A stretch of DNA of 29,479 nt from CAYRTD01 sp964426915 (GCA_964426915.1 CAYRTD010000034.1:1-29479), one strand, 5' to 3'. Numbered from the stretch's first letter, positions 6,438 to 15,009 are shown. A program made the numbers and translations. Notes: generated from the letters alone by a model not told the origin.

Positions 6438-7325
6438 ATGGAAAAGTCCGTTACAAAATGCTCCCATTTGAATACTGTAGTTAAGTCCTGCCCAGCATCT
6501 GGCATAAAGATCCGATACTTCAGTCCTGCTGAAGACTTACGGGTTTTCATCAAGTATTACTGGATGGTAAAAGTTGAAGATACGGGAAAATTCAGCAAGC
6601 TAGCCCAGATTTCTCCATCCGGTTATCCTGAACTCATCTTTCATTTTGGCGATAACATATCTATTGATACATCAAATAAAAGTAGCTCGAATGCCGCAAC
6701 CCACAGCATAATCGCCGGACAAATTACACAATCCGTTTATTTACAGTTCAACAAGAACATAAACTGCCTTTGCGTAAAACTACAACCCTATGCATTGAAA
6801 GCTTTATTCAATATTAAAAGCTCAGAATTTACCAACAGAGCAACCAATCTGGAAGATATATGCCCGAAGTTGCAGGAAGATATTTATAATCAACTGTCTG
6901 AAGCAAAAAATGATGATATAAGAATAAACATTATTGATTATCATTTGAGAAAATTACTAAGCAAAAATCCTGATATTCTCAATCCGGTTACCTGCGCTGT
7001 AATTGATTATCTGAAAAATTCCAACAACCTGAGAATTGAAAAACTTGAGCAAATAATGGATAAAAGCAATCGTTCATTACAGCGCAGGATTATGGAAGAT
7101 GTGGGTATGAGTCCCAAAATGTTAATGAGAATAATCCGGTTCAACAAAGTTTATCATCATCTAAAACATACCCGGGATTTTAGGCTCCAGGATATTGCAT
7201 ATAATCTGGGCTATTATGACTTACCTCACCTTATCAATGAGTTTAGAGAATTTTCCGGTATTTCACCAAAAAAGTATTTTACAAAAGAAAATGTATACAA
7301 CAGCCTTTTCACGGGTATCCTTTGA
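6438..7325 (+). CDS. AraC-family transcriptional regulator
   Basis: The 295-residue protein has an N-terminal sensor-like domain of the type common in Bacteroidota AraC proteins (about residues 25-160: YFSPAEDLRVFIKYYW, QISPSGYPELIFHFGD). The C-terminal AraC DNA-binding domain has its two helix-turn-helix units at about 190-280, with LEQIMDKSNRSLQRRIMEDVGMSPKMLMRIIRF and DIAYNLGYYDLPHLINEFREFSGISPKKYF. The second helix-turn-helix is the most conserved. The ligand is unknown. It precedes the beta-helix lipoprotein gene by 94 bp on the same strand, so regulation of that gene is possible but unproven. Confidence 0.9.
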   Translation: MEKSVTKCSHLNTVVKSCPASGIKIRYFSPAEDLRVFIKYYWMVKVEDTGKFSKLAQISPSGYPELIFHFGDNISIDTSNKSSSNAATHSIIAGQITQSVYLQFNKNINCLCVKLQPYALKALFNIKSSEFTNRATNLEDICPKLQEDIYNQLSEAKNDDIRINIIDYHLRKLLSKNPDILNPVTCAVIDYLKNSNNLRIEKLEQIMDKSNRSLQRRIMEDVGMSPKMLMRIIRFNKVYHHLKHTRDFRLQDIAYNLGYYDLPHLINEFREFSGISPKKYFTKENVYNSLFTGIL

Positions 7326-7419
7326 GAAATTTTTTCATGTCGTATTTTTCCAATTTTTTCTGATACATAATTTGTAATCTTGAAAAAATTTAGGCCAGAT
7401 AACTATAAAAATTAGAGAT

Positions 7420-8916
7420 ATGAATATGAAAAAATTAATCTGCTATGCACTGACATTGTTTACTGTTTTTATTATATCCTGTGAAAAGGAAAATGGAAAC
7501 GGAAACGAAGAAAACACTTCATTTCTTGTCCCTGAATTCTACCCCACCATTCAGGCTGCTATAGATGCCTCTTCAAATGGAGATACAATATTCGTAAAAC
7601 CAGGCATATACAAAGAGAATATTAACTTTATAGGGAAAGAAATAGTAGTTCACAGTTTCGATCCTGACGATCCGGAAATAATAAAAACAACCATTATTGA
7701 CGGCGATAAGAATGGAACCGTCGTCACTTTTAATAACAGTGAAACAGAACTGGCCGTGTTAAACGGTTTTACAATTATTAACGGGGATGCCGGAACATCA
7801 AAAGGTGGTGGGATATTTATCAGCAATAACTCAAATCCCAGGATCCTTAATAATATTATCAGCAATAATACTGCACAATACGGGGCCGGAATCTGCGTAA
7901 GTGGAGAATCACAAGCCGATATAGAAAATAATATCTTTTATGGCAATATCAGTAAAAGAAGCAGAGGAGCCGGTATTTATGTAATTGACAAATCTTCTGT
8001 CATAATCGATAATAATATATTCAAGGACCATGAAAGTGTTGATGGGACCATTCATATCGGTAGCACATATACAGATGAATCATATGCAGCTATTTCAAAT
8101 AATACAATAGAGAACAACACAACCGAATCCGGCACAGGAGGGATCAAAGTAACAGCAGTTTCCAGGGCAGATATCTCCGATAATATAATATCTGATAATA
8201 CAGGGGGTGGTGATTATTCTGCTGCCGGAATTACCATTAGTAAAAATTCACAAGCAAATATTTCCGATAACATAATAGAAAATAATATAGCCGGTAAGAG
8301 AGGGGCCATCCTGATCCACGACGAATCGGAGGCTTCCATTACAGGAAACAGCATTACAGGCAACAGTGCTGGAAGAATAGAAGATACCAGATATGGCTCA
8401 GGAGGAGGCATATCTGTAACCCGCAGCAGTACCGCTGAAATATCCGACAATACCATTTCCGGAAACTCGGCATGGAATAAAAATCATGGAGGCGGTGGAA
8501 TCATCATCAGTTATTCCTCCACTGCAATTATAAATAATAATGAAATTCTGAATAACAATGCATATCGTTTTGGAGGAGGAATTTATGTGAGGTTTGACAG
8601 TAACTATATAACGATCACCAATAATTTAATCTCGGGGAACAAAGCAGACGGTTATGGAGCTTCCAATGGTGGTGGTGTTTATCTGAACAGCATTGTGGAG
8701 GCCATAGTGCATAGTAATACTATATCGAAAAATTGGGCTCAAAGATTTGGTGGAGGTATTTATTTTTACAACAATGTAGAAATTCTAAAAGCTGCCGGCG
8801 GAGTTGAATGGATTCGTAATAATTTTCCATCTGTGGATGAGCCACACAATGATTATGATGAAAATACACACGGGGATGATACTTATGGAGGGGCACATGT
8901 ATTTTTTTCTGATTAA
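7420..8916 (+). CDS. Lipoprotein with right-handed parallel beta-helix
   Basis: The 498-residue protein begins with a lipoprotein signal peptide: MNMKKLICYALTLF...FIISC, with the lipidated Cys at 21 (a start at Met3 gives the same product). After the acidic EKENGNGNEEN linker comes the classic entry of pectin-lyase-fold proteins (FYPTIQAAIDASSNGDTIFVKPGIYKENI, about 40-70). More than a dozen coils follow, each with an N-N-x-I-x-x-N ladder such as NNIISNNTAQYGAGI and DNTISGNSAW, to about residue 460. The C-terminus (GDDTYGGAHVFFSD) has no type IX sorting domain. It is anchored in the envelope and may bind or modify a polysaccharide. Such folds cover lyases, epimerases and adhesins, and no catalytic site is evident, so the activity is left open. 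Confidence 0.85.
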   Translation: MNMKKLICYALTLFTVFIISCEKENGNGNEENTSFLVPEFYPTIQAAIDASSNGDTIFVKPGIYKENINFIGKEIVVHSFDPDDPEIIKTTIIDGDKNGTVVTFNNSETELAVLNGFTIINGDAGTSKGGGIFISNNSNPRILNNIISNNTAQYGAGICVSGESQADIENNIFYGNISKRSRGAGIYVIDKSSVIIDNNIFKDHESVDGTIHIGSTYTDESYAAISNNTIENNTTESGTGGIKVTAVSRADISDNIISDNTGGGDYSAAGITISKNSQANISDNIIENNIAGKRGAILIHDESEASITGNSITGNSAGRIEDTRYGSGGGISVTRSSTAEISDNTISGNSAWNKNHGGGGIIISYSSTAIINNNEILNNNAYRFGGGIYVRFDSNYITITNNLISGNKADGYGASNGGGVYLNSIVEAIVHSNTISKNWAQRFGGGIYFYNNVEILKAAGGVEWIRNNFPSVDEPHNDYDENTHGDDTYGGAHVFFSD

Positions 8917-8956
8917 ATAAAAAACTTAGTCCGGATCTCACTTTAAAATTTATCTG

Positions 8957-8990
8957 CCGTTATCAGGGAAAACTCTGATGGCGGTTTTTT
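8957..8990 (+). terminator. Rho-independent terminator after the beta-helix gene
   Basis: A 10-bp stem CCGTTATCAG/CTGATGGCGG (two G-U pairs) with an 8-base loop is followed directly by TTTTTT at 8985-8990. It lies between two convergent genes and terminates the plus-strand transcript. Confidence 0.85.
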
Positions 8991-9004
8991 CATCCCTCAT
9001 ATAC

Positions 9005-10018
9005 TTATCCCTTATTCTCCTCTTTCCGGATATATAATGCCTCCTCCAGCAAGTCTTTCTTAATGACAGATACTACTCCCGCCTTCTCACAAACGAGTCC
9101 ACCGGCAAGATTGGAAAGCGCAGCCGTATCCAGAGCACTCAGTTTTTCTCCCACGCACAGAGCTGCAATGCTTATAACTGTATCCCCTGCACCCGATACA
9201 TCTGCAATATCCCGGATCTCAGCAGCAATATGATGATATTCATCTTTATCGTTCACCATTATTCCCATTTCCGAAAGGGTAAGAAGAATAGTCTCATGCG
9301 ATTTCATACTCCTGAATTCCTGCATCATACCGGCAATTTCTTCAAGGTCGTTTTTATCAATATCCAGTTTAAGTCCCTCAGCCAGTTCGTTAAAGTTGGG
9401 TTTAAACAATGTGATATTCTCATAGGCCATAAAATTACGCCGTTTTGGATCGACAAGCACAGGAACACCCAGTTCATTGGCCACTTTTACGATTTCCTTT
9501 ATGCCTCTTTTCCCAACTACTCCTTTATCATAATCCTGAAAAATTACAGAATCAATTCTCTTTTCATTTAAGAGAATATTTACAAATTCGATCAGTTTTT
9601 TCTCCGAAGAGATTGAAACAGGGTCATCCATCTCTTCATCTACCCTTATCAGATGTTGCGTTCCGCTTATCACCCGTGTTTTTTGTGTGGTAATTCGCTT
9701 GTTATCGACAATGATCCCGATATCCGAAAGATTTTCGTCATTGAGAAGTTCAAGAAATTTATGCCCTCTTTCGTCATTTCCGATCACCGAGCACAAAATG
9801 GGCACCGCACCCATGGCCTTGATATTCAGAGCCACATTTGCAGCTCCGCCCAAACGCTTTTCTTCGCGAACATTGGATACTACCGGAACAGGGGCTTCCG
9901 GAGATATTCTGTTTACCTTACCCCACAGGTAGGAATCGATCATCACATCACCAATGATAAGGATCTTTTGACGATTAAAATCTTTAAATATCTTCTTGAG
10001 GTCGAGGTTTGTGAACAT
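9005..10018 (-). CDS. rfaE1: RfaE1-like heptose-7-phosphate kinase (PfkB family)
   Basis: The 337-residue ribokinase-fold sugar kinase closely follows the kinase domain of HldE/RfaE: GDVMIDSYLWGKVNRISPEAPVPVV (23-47), RLGGAANVALNIKAMG, VDPKRRNF (189-196), and the anion-hole motif DVSGAGDT (273-280) with catalytic D279. The adenylyltransferase domain of bifunctional HldE is absent, as in organisms with separate rfaE1 and rfaE2. It phosphorylates D-glycero-D-manno-heptose 7-phosphate at C1 on the way to ADP-heptose for LPS (family knowledge). It lies 110 bp downstream of the phosphohexomutase gene on the same strand, suggesting a shared envelope-sugar context. Another PfkB substrate cannot be excluded. 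Confidence 0.8.
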   Translation of the reverse strand: MFTNLDLKKIFKDFNRQKILIIGDVMIDSYLWGKVNRISPEAPVPVVSNVREEKRLGGAANVALNIKAMGAVPILCSVIGNDERGHKFLELLNDENLSDIGIIVDNKRITTQKTRVISGTQHLIRVDEEMDDPVSISSEKKLIEFVNILLNEKRIDSVIFQDYDKGVVGKRGIKEIVKVANELGVPVLVDPKRRNFMAYENITLFKPNFNELAEGLKLDIDKNDLEEIAGMMQEFRSMKSHETILLTLSEMGIMVNDKDEYHHIAAEIRDIADVSGAGDTVISIAALCVGEKLSALDTAALSNLAGGLVCEKAGVVSVIKKDLLEEALYIRKEENKG

Positions 10019-10128
10019 GAAAGCATATCAGGTTAAGGGGCAAATATAAGAATAATAGAGAAATGTTTTAAGCTAATAATTAAGGGGAATATAAAAAAAT
10101 CAGGGACTAAAATGATTTGAGATGTTCC

Positions 10129-11643
10129 TTATTCGGAAATGGAAGAATAATCCAAACCTGAGAAAGAATTAAGCAATTCATATAATGAACTGGTAATTGA
10201 GTTCACTCCACCCTCAATATCAGATTCAACATTAAGAGGCATAACAGGGTCATGGAGAGATATCCGTATAAGAAACCATCCCTGCTCATCCTTGTTTGTG
10301 CATTTTACCCTCAATCCTTCATAATTAGGTTCAGCTATTTCCCATCCATCCACATCTGATACTTTTTCTGTAAGTTGACTGATTATTTCATTTCCATATT
10401 CTGAAAAATTCTCTTTGAGTATTTTAAAGCGGTACTCGCGACTTTCAACAGGTTTCTTAAGATTCCCGATCAGGTCCGTCAGATTTTTATTGTTGACTTT
10501 CATTTTTGCCATTTTCACGAGAAGTTTTGCAACCAGGTATGCCCCGTCATCGAGAAAATGGTTTTCTTTAAGTGCAGCATGCCCGGAGGTCTCAATTGCA
10601 AGATGACATTCTTTTCCTTCGGAATTTAAACGTATTGCTTCATCTATCACATTTTTATAGCCTCTTTTAAATCTGTGATGCACTCCCTCGAGATCACTTT
10701 CAATAAATTGAGTCAAGCCTTCAGAGGTAATGGAATCGGTAACGATTATACTTCCCGGGTTTTCTGAAAGTATTACTGCCGATATTAAGGCAATGAGCTG
10801 GTTCCTGTTAACAGGCTCACCATTATGATCTACCAGTGCAGCCCGGTCAACATCGGTGTCAAAAATTATCCCGAGATCAGCTTTTTCTTCGAGAACGGCA
10901 TTGCATATAGAATTCATTGCCTCATCATTCTCAGGATTTGGTACATGATTCGGGAAATTACCATCAGGTTCCAGAAACTGACTCCCTGTGATATCAGCAC
11001 CAAGTTCATAAAGGACTTTTCCTGCAAAAAAACCTCCTGCTCCATTCCCGGCATCAACAATAATTTTCAGTCCTTTCAGAGGCCTGTTAACGTCTTCCTT
11101 ATTATTAGCCCCCTGTCTGATATAATCGATTAGAAAAGAAGAATACTCGTCGATAAAATTTATAGAATGTACTTTCGCCGTGACCGTCCGTTCCGGAAAA
11201 TCCTTATTTTCTGCAATTTCAAGAATCTCCCTAATATTCTTTTTATCCAGTCCACCCTTTTCGGTGAAAAATTTCAAACCATTCCTGTTAAAAGGCAAAT
11301 GACTTGCTGTTAACATTACTCCTGCTGATGCCATGAGATCCTCACTCAAGGTAGTCATAAACATAGCAGGTGTGGATGCCATTCCGCAATCATATGCTTC
11401 CGCACCCATTGAAACAATTCCCCTGATAAAAGCTTCACTCAGTTCAGGGCCGGTAATGCGTGAATCGGTTCCGACAGCTACTTTCAACCTTTTGTCGGGA
11501 AATCCCTGTTTTTCTAACCAGTAAACAAAAGATTTTCCTAAAATTTCAACGATTTCAGGTGTGAGGTTTACATTCTCTCCCTTAATGCCTTCCATGGCCA
11601 CTCCCCGAATATCCGATCCGTTTTGTAATTTACTCCATTCCAT
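10129..11643 (-). CDS. Phosphomannomutase/phosphoglucomutase family enzyme
   Basis: This is a 504-residue alpha-D-phosphohexomutase. The phosphoserine loop reads TASHLPFNRNGLKFF with the acceptor Ser at 114. The Mg2+-binding loop is DTDVDR (262-267). The sugar-binding loop ETSGH is at 351-355, and the C-terminal phosphate-binding domain carries GLRVKCTNKDEQGWFLIRIS. The order and length fit the four-domain family, which interconverts hexose 6- and 1-phosphates for cell-envelope sugars. The TASHLP variant (instead of TASHNP) and the N-terminal NGSDIRGVA resemble a branch shared with plants and Bacteroidota. Substrate choice (Man, Glc or GlcN) cannot be read from the sequence. It lies upstream of the rfaE1-like gene. 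Confidence 0.85.
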   Translation of the reverse strand: MEWSKLQNGSDIRGVAMEGIKGENVNLTPEIVEILGKSFVYWLEKQGFPDKRLKVAVGTDSRITGPELSEAFIRGIVSMGAEAYDCGMASTPAMFMTTLSEDLMASAGVMLTASHLPFNRNGLKFFTEKGGLDKKNIREILEIAENKDFPERTVTAKVHSINFIDEYSSFLIDYIRQGANNKEDVNRPLKGLKIIVDAGNGAGGFFAGKVLYELGADITGSQFLEPDGNFPNHVPNPENDEAMNSICNAVLEEKADLGIIFDTDVDRAALVDHNGEPVNRNQLIALISAVILSENPGSIIVTDSITSEGLTQFIESDLEGVHHRFKRGYKNVIDEAIRLNSEGKECHLAIETSGHAALKENHFLDDGAYLVAKLLVKMAKMKVNNKNLTDLIGNLKKPVESREYRFKILKENFSEYGNEIISQLTEKVSDVDGWEIAEPNYEGLRVKCTNKDEQGWFLIRISLHDPVMPLNVESDIEGGVNSITSSLYELLNSFSGLDYSSISE

Positions 11644-11663
11644 AGTTTACTAATATAATCTTT

Positions 11664-11744
11664 TTACTTCTCATACCTGGTTTCCCTGACTGACTCAACT
11701 TGTTCAGTAATCCCATCAATCGAAGGGGTAGATTCAAAATTGCT
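11664..11744 (-). pseudogene. Possible 3' tail of a lost gene
   Basis: Directly upstream of the phosphohexomutase gene, the minus strand has 26 open codons ending GITEQVESVRETRYEK and TAA at 11666-11664. The composition looks like a real charged C-terminus, but I do not recognise it. An in-frame TGA closes it upstream, and an inverted-repeat element begins 40 bp further away. It could be the tail of a gene cut off by that insertion, or chance. Confidence 0.2.
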
Positions 11745-11783
11745 TCACAATTTCTCTCGTAGATCTACAAATTCAGAACTTAC

Positions 11784-11977
11784 TTAGTGTCAGTCCATAA
11801 TGTCCGATATCTGCGTTATGCTCGCCGGAAAAATGCTCATTTACACAAGTAAACTCCGCTTTTTCCGGCTTGTGCCTCCGCTAAAGCTTCAGCGACACGC
11901 GGTCGCAAGCCTTGATCTCGAACATTATGTTCCGATAGCTATCGGAACAGACACCCAACTTTATTGACAGACTCTAC
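11784..11977. mobile_element. MITE-like element (copy 2)
   Basis: The left end TTAGTGTCAGTCCATAATG (11784 onward) differs by one base from the terminus of the element at 14004-14262. The right end (TTTATTGACAGACTCTAC, ending about 11977) is the diverged inverse of it. The interior shares CTTGATCTCGAACATTATG and GCTAAAGCTTCAGCG with the other copies. It also carries a perfect 20-bp palindrome at 11929-11948. There is no open reading frame of note, so it would be non-autonomous. Confidence 0.75.
11929..11948. repeat. Perfect 20-bp palindrome
   Basis: GTTCCGATAGCTATCGGAAC reads identically on both strands and lies near the right end of the inverted-repeat element. It could form a cruciform or bind a dimeric protein. 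Confidence 0.85.
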
Positions 11978-12079
11978 TTATTCATTTTTAATCCTTATGA
12001 GATTCAAATCCTCCAGATGTTTCAGAAGGTCTTTTGCTTATGGATTTAATATATCAATTTTGATTGTTTCCATAATCAT
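11978..12079 (-). pseudogene. Broken small gene (MIMETIKIDILNP*AKDLLKHLED)
   Basis: From an ATG at 12079 the minus strand encodes METIKIDILNP, then an in-frame TAA, then AKDLLKHLEDLNLIRIKNE and a second TAA. M(K/E)TIKIDILNPKAK.LL.LEDLNLI is a pattern I know from small Bacteroidota proteins, often partners in two-gene toxin-antitoxin-like pairs. The first stop sits where Lys is expected. The second stop (11980-11978) lies exactly at the border of the adjacent inverted-repeat element, which suggests that the insertion cut off the 3' part. A consensus -7 box survives upstream at 12090-12097. Confidence 0.5.
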
Positions 12080-12089
12080 TGATTTCTTT

Positions 12090-12097
12090 CAAAGATA
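12090..12097 (-). promoter_or_regulatory. -7 box for the broken small gene
   Basis: TATCTTTG on the minus strand matches TAnnTTTG and lies 10 bp before the ATG at 12079. No clear -33 element was seen. The stretch 12098-12278 between it and the symporter promoter shows no gene. Confidence 0.45.
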
Positions 12098-12278
12098 CAA
12101 AATTTATTGTTTAACCCCGATGATCAAAAAAACCATGATTCCGTCTTATTATAAAGCTGTCTAGCAATACTTTTAATAAAAAAATTAAATCTCTATCAAA
12201 TATTATTTATCTGCATTCAAAAGTTTTAAAACCCTTCCCGGCTGATTCCCCTTATATAGAAATTACTATCCTTCCTTA

Positions 12279-12311
12279 TTTGTTTTTTAGTGCCGGTAAA
12301 TATTATATTTG
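12279..12311 (+). promoter_or_regulatory. Promoter of the SSS symporter gene
   Basis: TTTG (12279-12282) and TATATTTG (12304-12311) are separated by 21 bp, a close match to the Bacteroidota -33/-7 promoter (TTTG ... TAnnTTTG). Transcription would begin near 12318, leaving a leader of about 110 bases before the ATG. Confidence 0.6.
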
Positions 12312-12427
12312 CCCAGGTTATCATCCATTAACACAAATCTTGAGTTGCTTTCGACCGGGATGAAGGAACATACAACACCATCAATCTGTCAAACGGTGAG
12401 GAATATTCAACAAATATCAACTTTCAA

Positions 12428-13984
12428 ATGGGATCAACAGATATAATAGTTTTTGTATTATACGGAATACTTATCATTGTAATCGGCAATTGGATTGCAC
12501 GTTCAAAAGATAAAAAACATAGCAGCTCCGACTTTTTTTTCGCCAGCAAGTCTCTTCCCTGGTTCCTGGTAGGTAGCTCAATTATTGCTGCCAATATTTC
12601 CGCAGAACAGTTTATTGGAATGTCAGGATCTGGCTTTGCCATTGGCCTGGGTATCGCGACTTACGAATGGATTGCAGCTATTATTCTCGTTGTTGTAGCA
12701 AAATTTTTCCTTCCGGTATTTGTGAATAAGAATATTTACACAATGCCTCAATTTCTTGCTCTGCGCTATGATAACAGAGTGAAATTAATTTTAGCAGTAT
12801 TCTGGATCAGCCTGTTCGTTTTCGTAAACCTTACCTCAATTCTTTACCTTGGCGCGTTGACCTTAAAATCAATTTTCGGAATAGAACTGGTCTACGGCAT
12901 CATCGGGCTTGCTGTTTTTTCCTTGTTATACACCATTGTGAATGGATTAAAGGCCATTGCGAGTACAGATATTATCCAGGTTTTCTTTTTACTGGCGGGT
13001 GGCATAATAACAACATACTTTGCAGTGGATCAGGTTGGGGGAGGCGCCGGATTATTACATGGTTTCGAGACTATGTTTACACGAATCCCTGACAAATTTC
13101 ATATGATTATTGAAAAATCAGATGCCAATTATTTTTATCTCCCCGGTATACGAGCCATTTTTGGAGGGATATGGATTGCAGGCATTTACTATTTCGGTGC
13201 CAATCAGTATATCATACAAAAAGCCTTTGGGGCAAAAAGCTTAAAAGAAGCACAAAAAGGGATGCTTTTCGCAGGTTATCTGAAGTTAATACTTCCTTTT
13301 GTTGTGGTTATTCCGGGAATTGCTGCTTTTGCTCTCTCAGCTGATATTACAAAGCCCGATGAAGCTTATCCCTGGTTGCTGGAAAATATTGTACCCCCCG
13401 GCATTAAAGGCTTAATTTTCGCTGCCCTGATTGCTGCCATTGTTTCATCCTTCAGTGCAATTATAAACAGCACTTCCACAATCTTTACCATGGATTTTTA
13501 CAAACCCTATATCAATAAAAATGCAACGGAAAAACAACTGCTTGCTTCCGGCAGGATTTCAGGTATCATTGCTATGGTTATCGCTGTTATCGTTGCTCCG
13601 CTTCTTGGCAACATTGAACAGGCTTTTCAGTTTATTCAGGAATATACCGGAATGATCAGCCCCGGAATTACCGCCATATTTGTTCTCGGACTATTCTGGA
13701 AAAATACAACGGCCAAAGCAGCCCTCTGGGGAACGATATTTTCTATACCTGTTTCAGCAGTAATTAAGTTTTTAATCCCTAAAATGCCTTTCCTGGACCG
13801 GATGATGATTTCTTTCATAGTTATTTCGATATTAATAATAATTATTTCCCTGCTGGATCAAAAAGAAGGGAAAACCAAGGGGCTCGAATTCTCCCGGAAA
13901 ATATTCAGAACCGATAAAACATTCAATATATTTTCCATTATTCTAATTATAATCCTTTCCGCTATTTACATCATCTTTTGGTGA
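12428..13984 (+). CDS. vSGLT-like sodium:solute symporter (SSS family)
   Basis: This 518-residue, highly hydrophobic protein has about 14 membrane helices. The segment GSSIIAANISAEQFIGMSGSGFAIGLGIATYEW (about 52-85) is nearly the diagnostic SGLT/vSGLT signature. ALRYD, the long loop with FHMIIEK, and the QYIIQKAFGAKSLKEAQKG motif (about 262-282) also fit the sugar branch of the family. It would couple Na+ influx to uptake of a sugar, polyol or related solute. It has its own promoter and converges on the gntR gene, which faces the E2-E1-PHP-SDR-dehydrogenase series. A shared substrate with that locus is inferred from position. The last helix ends at the stop codon without an extra tail. Confidence 0.9.
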   Translation: MGSTDIIVFVLYGILIIVIGNWIARSKDKKHSSSDFFFASKSLPWFLVGSSIIAANISAEQFIGMSGSGFAIGLGIATYEWIAAIILVVVAKFFLPVFVNKNIYTMPQFLALRYDNRVKLILAVFWISLFVFVNLTSILYLGALTLKSIFGIELVYGIIGLAVFSLLYTIVNGLKAIASTDIIQVFFLLAGGIITTYFAVDQVGGGAGLLHGFETMFTRIPDKFHMIIEKSDANYFYLPGIRAIFGGIWIAGIYYFGANQYIIQKAFGAKSLKEAQKGMLFAGYLKLILPFVVVIPGIAAFALSADITKPDEAYPWLLENIVPPGIKGLIFAALIAAIVSSFSAIINSTSTIFTMDFYKPYINKNATEKQLLASGRISGIIAMVIAVIVAPLLGNIEQAFQFIQEYTGMISPGITAIFVLGLFWKNTTAKAALWGTIFSIPVSAVIKFLIPKMPFLDRMMISFIVISILIIIISLLDQKEGKTKGLEFSRKIFRTDKTFNIFSIILIIILSAIYIIFW

Positions 13985-14003
13985 TTCTTAAAACCGGGGA
14001 TAA

Positions 14004-14262
14004 TTAGTGTCTGTCCATAAAGTCGGGTGTCTGGATCATAACCGAAACCGCCACATGGCGGTGAGCTCAGCGAAGCTAATGTTCAAGATCAAGGCGCGCA
14101 ACCGCACGCTGCCGCTGAAGCTTTCCGCGAGCGTAAAAGCTCTGCGCTGCGTCTTCAGGCAAGCTTTATGCGAACGCGGTCACGCCTGTCCACGGTACTC
14201 CGGGAAATACCACTTAAAATAAACATTGGATGAGTATATTGGACATTATGGACAGACACTAA
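14004..14262. mobile_element. MITE-like element with near-perfect terminal inverted repeats (copy 1)
   Basis: The termini TTAGTGTCTGTCCATAA (14004-14020) and its exact inverse complement (14246-14262) bound a 259-bp element. Allowing one mismatch, the arms extend to 21 bp (14024 and 14242). TA dinucleotides at both ends are compatible with a TA-targeting (IS630/Tc1-mariner-like) mobiliser. The interior is GC-richer than its surroundings, contains CTCAGCGAAGCTAATGTTC and GCGCTGCGTCTTCAGGC, and encodes no transposase. It fills the gap between the convergent symporter and gntR genes, and its right end contains the gntR stop codon. Confidence 0.85.
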
Positions 14263-14966
14263 AATGCCCCTTCAAGAACATACTCATCCGTATTACAAAA
14301 AACCTGGCTGTAAAAGTAAAAATCCAACCGGTTGGTCTCGAATTTCCGGTTTAGCTGTAAAACCGGATGTCCGGGAGGTATGTTAAAATATTTCTGTATC
14401 TTTTCGTCGGCAAGTGTGGCAATAATCTGCTGCTCTCCTCCTCTAACCTCTACCTGATAAAATTTGCGCAAAATATCAAACAGCGATTTATCTGCTAATT
14501 TCCGGGAAGTAAAACGCGGGAGATTTACATTCGGGATCATACTGATATCATAAAAAACCGGCTTTTCATTTACCATTCTCACCCTTTCCATGTATATACA
14601 ACCAAATTCCCTTTCTTTCTCCGTCAATTTAAAGCTAAAGGCATGGTCCCATTTTCGAATTTCCGGCTTAACGACAATTTCCGTCTTCAAATTCTCCTTC
14701 CCCACTGCAGATGTAATACCTGTAATAGAAAGGATTCCGACTCCCTTTGGCCGGCTTCGAACAATGCTCCCCTTTCCCTGTTGCTTTTTTATATACCCCT
14801 CATGCAATAAGGTGTCAAGCGCTTTCCTGACAGTTGGTCTTGTAATATCATGTATAACACAGAGCTCATGTTCCGAAGGAAGCAAATCCCCTTCCCTGTA
14901 AACTCCTTCAATGATATGCTTTCTCAGCAATTCGTATACCTTTCTGTATTGTGGTATTCTAATCAT
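14259..14966 (-). CDS. GntR/HutC-family repressor with UTRA domain
   Basis: The 235-residue regulator has an N-terminal winged helix (about 5-72: YELLRKHIIEGVYREGDLLPSEHELCVIHDITRPTVRKALDTLLHEGYIKKQQGKGSIV). A UTRA effector-binding domain follows (about 90-230), with YMERVRMVNEKPVFYDISMIPN and IPPGHPVLQLNRKF. UTRA domains bind small phosphosugars or related metabolites (family knowledge). It is divergent from the E2 gene, 200 bp away, and a palindrome resembling HutC-type operators covers the E2 start site, so it probably represses that operon and itself. Its TAG stop lies inside the terminal repeat of the adjacent element; the C-terminus still has a normal length and the usual Y.LEG.F ending. 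Confidence 0.88.
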   Translation of the reverse strand: MIRIPQYRKVYELLRKHIIEGVYREGDLLPSEHELCVIHDITRPTVRKALDTLLHEGYIKKQQGKGSIVRSRPKGVGILSITGITSAVGKENLKTEIVVKPEIRKWDHAFSFKLTEKEREFGCIYMERVRMVNEKPVFYDISMIPNVNLPRFTSRKLADKSLFDILRKFYQVEVRGGEQQIIATLADEKIQKYFNIPPGHPVLQLNRKFETNRLDFYFYSQVFCNTDEYVLEGAF

Positions 14967-15001
14967 TCCGGGATATAAATTACACTAAATTAGTAATCAG
15001 G

Positions 15002-15009
15002 CAAATATA
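15002..15009 (-). promoter_or_regulatory. Putative -7 box of the gntR gene
   Basis: TATATTTG on the minus strand fits TAnnTTTG and lies 35 bp before the ATG at 14966. The -33 region is poor. Inverted half-sites ACAAGT (15010-15015) and ACTTGT (15055-15060) flank the upstream side and match the arms of the palindrome at 15116-15133. An 11-bp palindrome ACTAAATTAGT sits in the leader at 14984-14994. Confidence 0.4.

Noticed and set aside
11964..12164. 66-residue plus-strand reading frame
   Set aside because: It is the antisense of the broken small gene and its promoter, which give the better explanation.
14007..14222. 71-residue reading frame inside the inverted-repeat element
   Set aside because: It runs from the terminal repeat through GC-rich filler, resembles no protein, and is not kept in the other copies.
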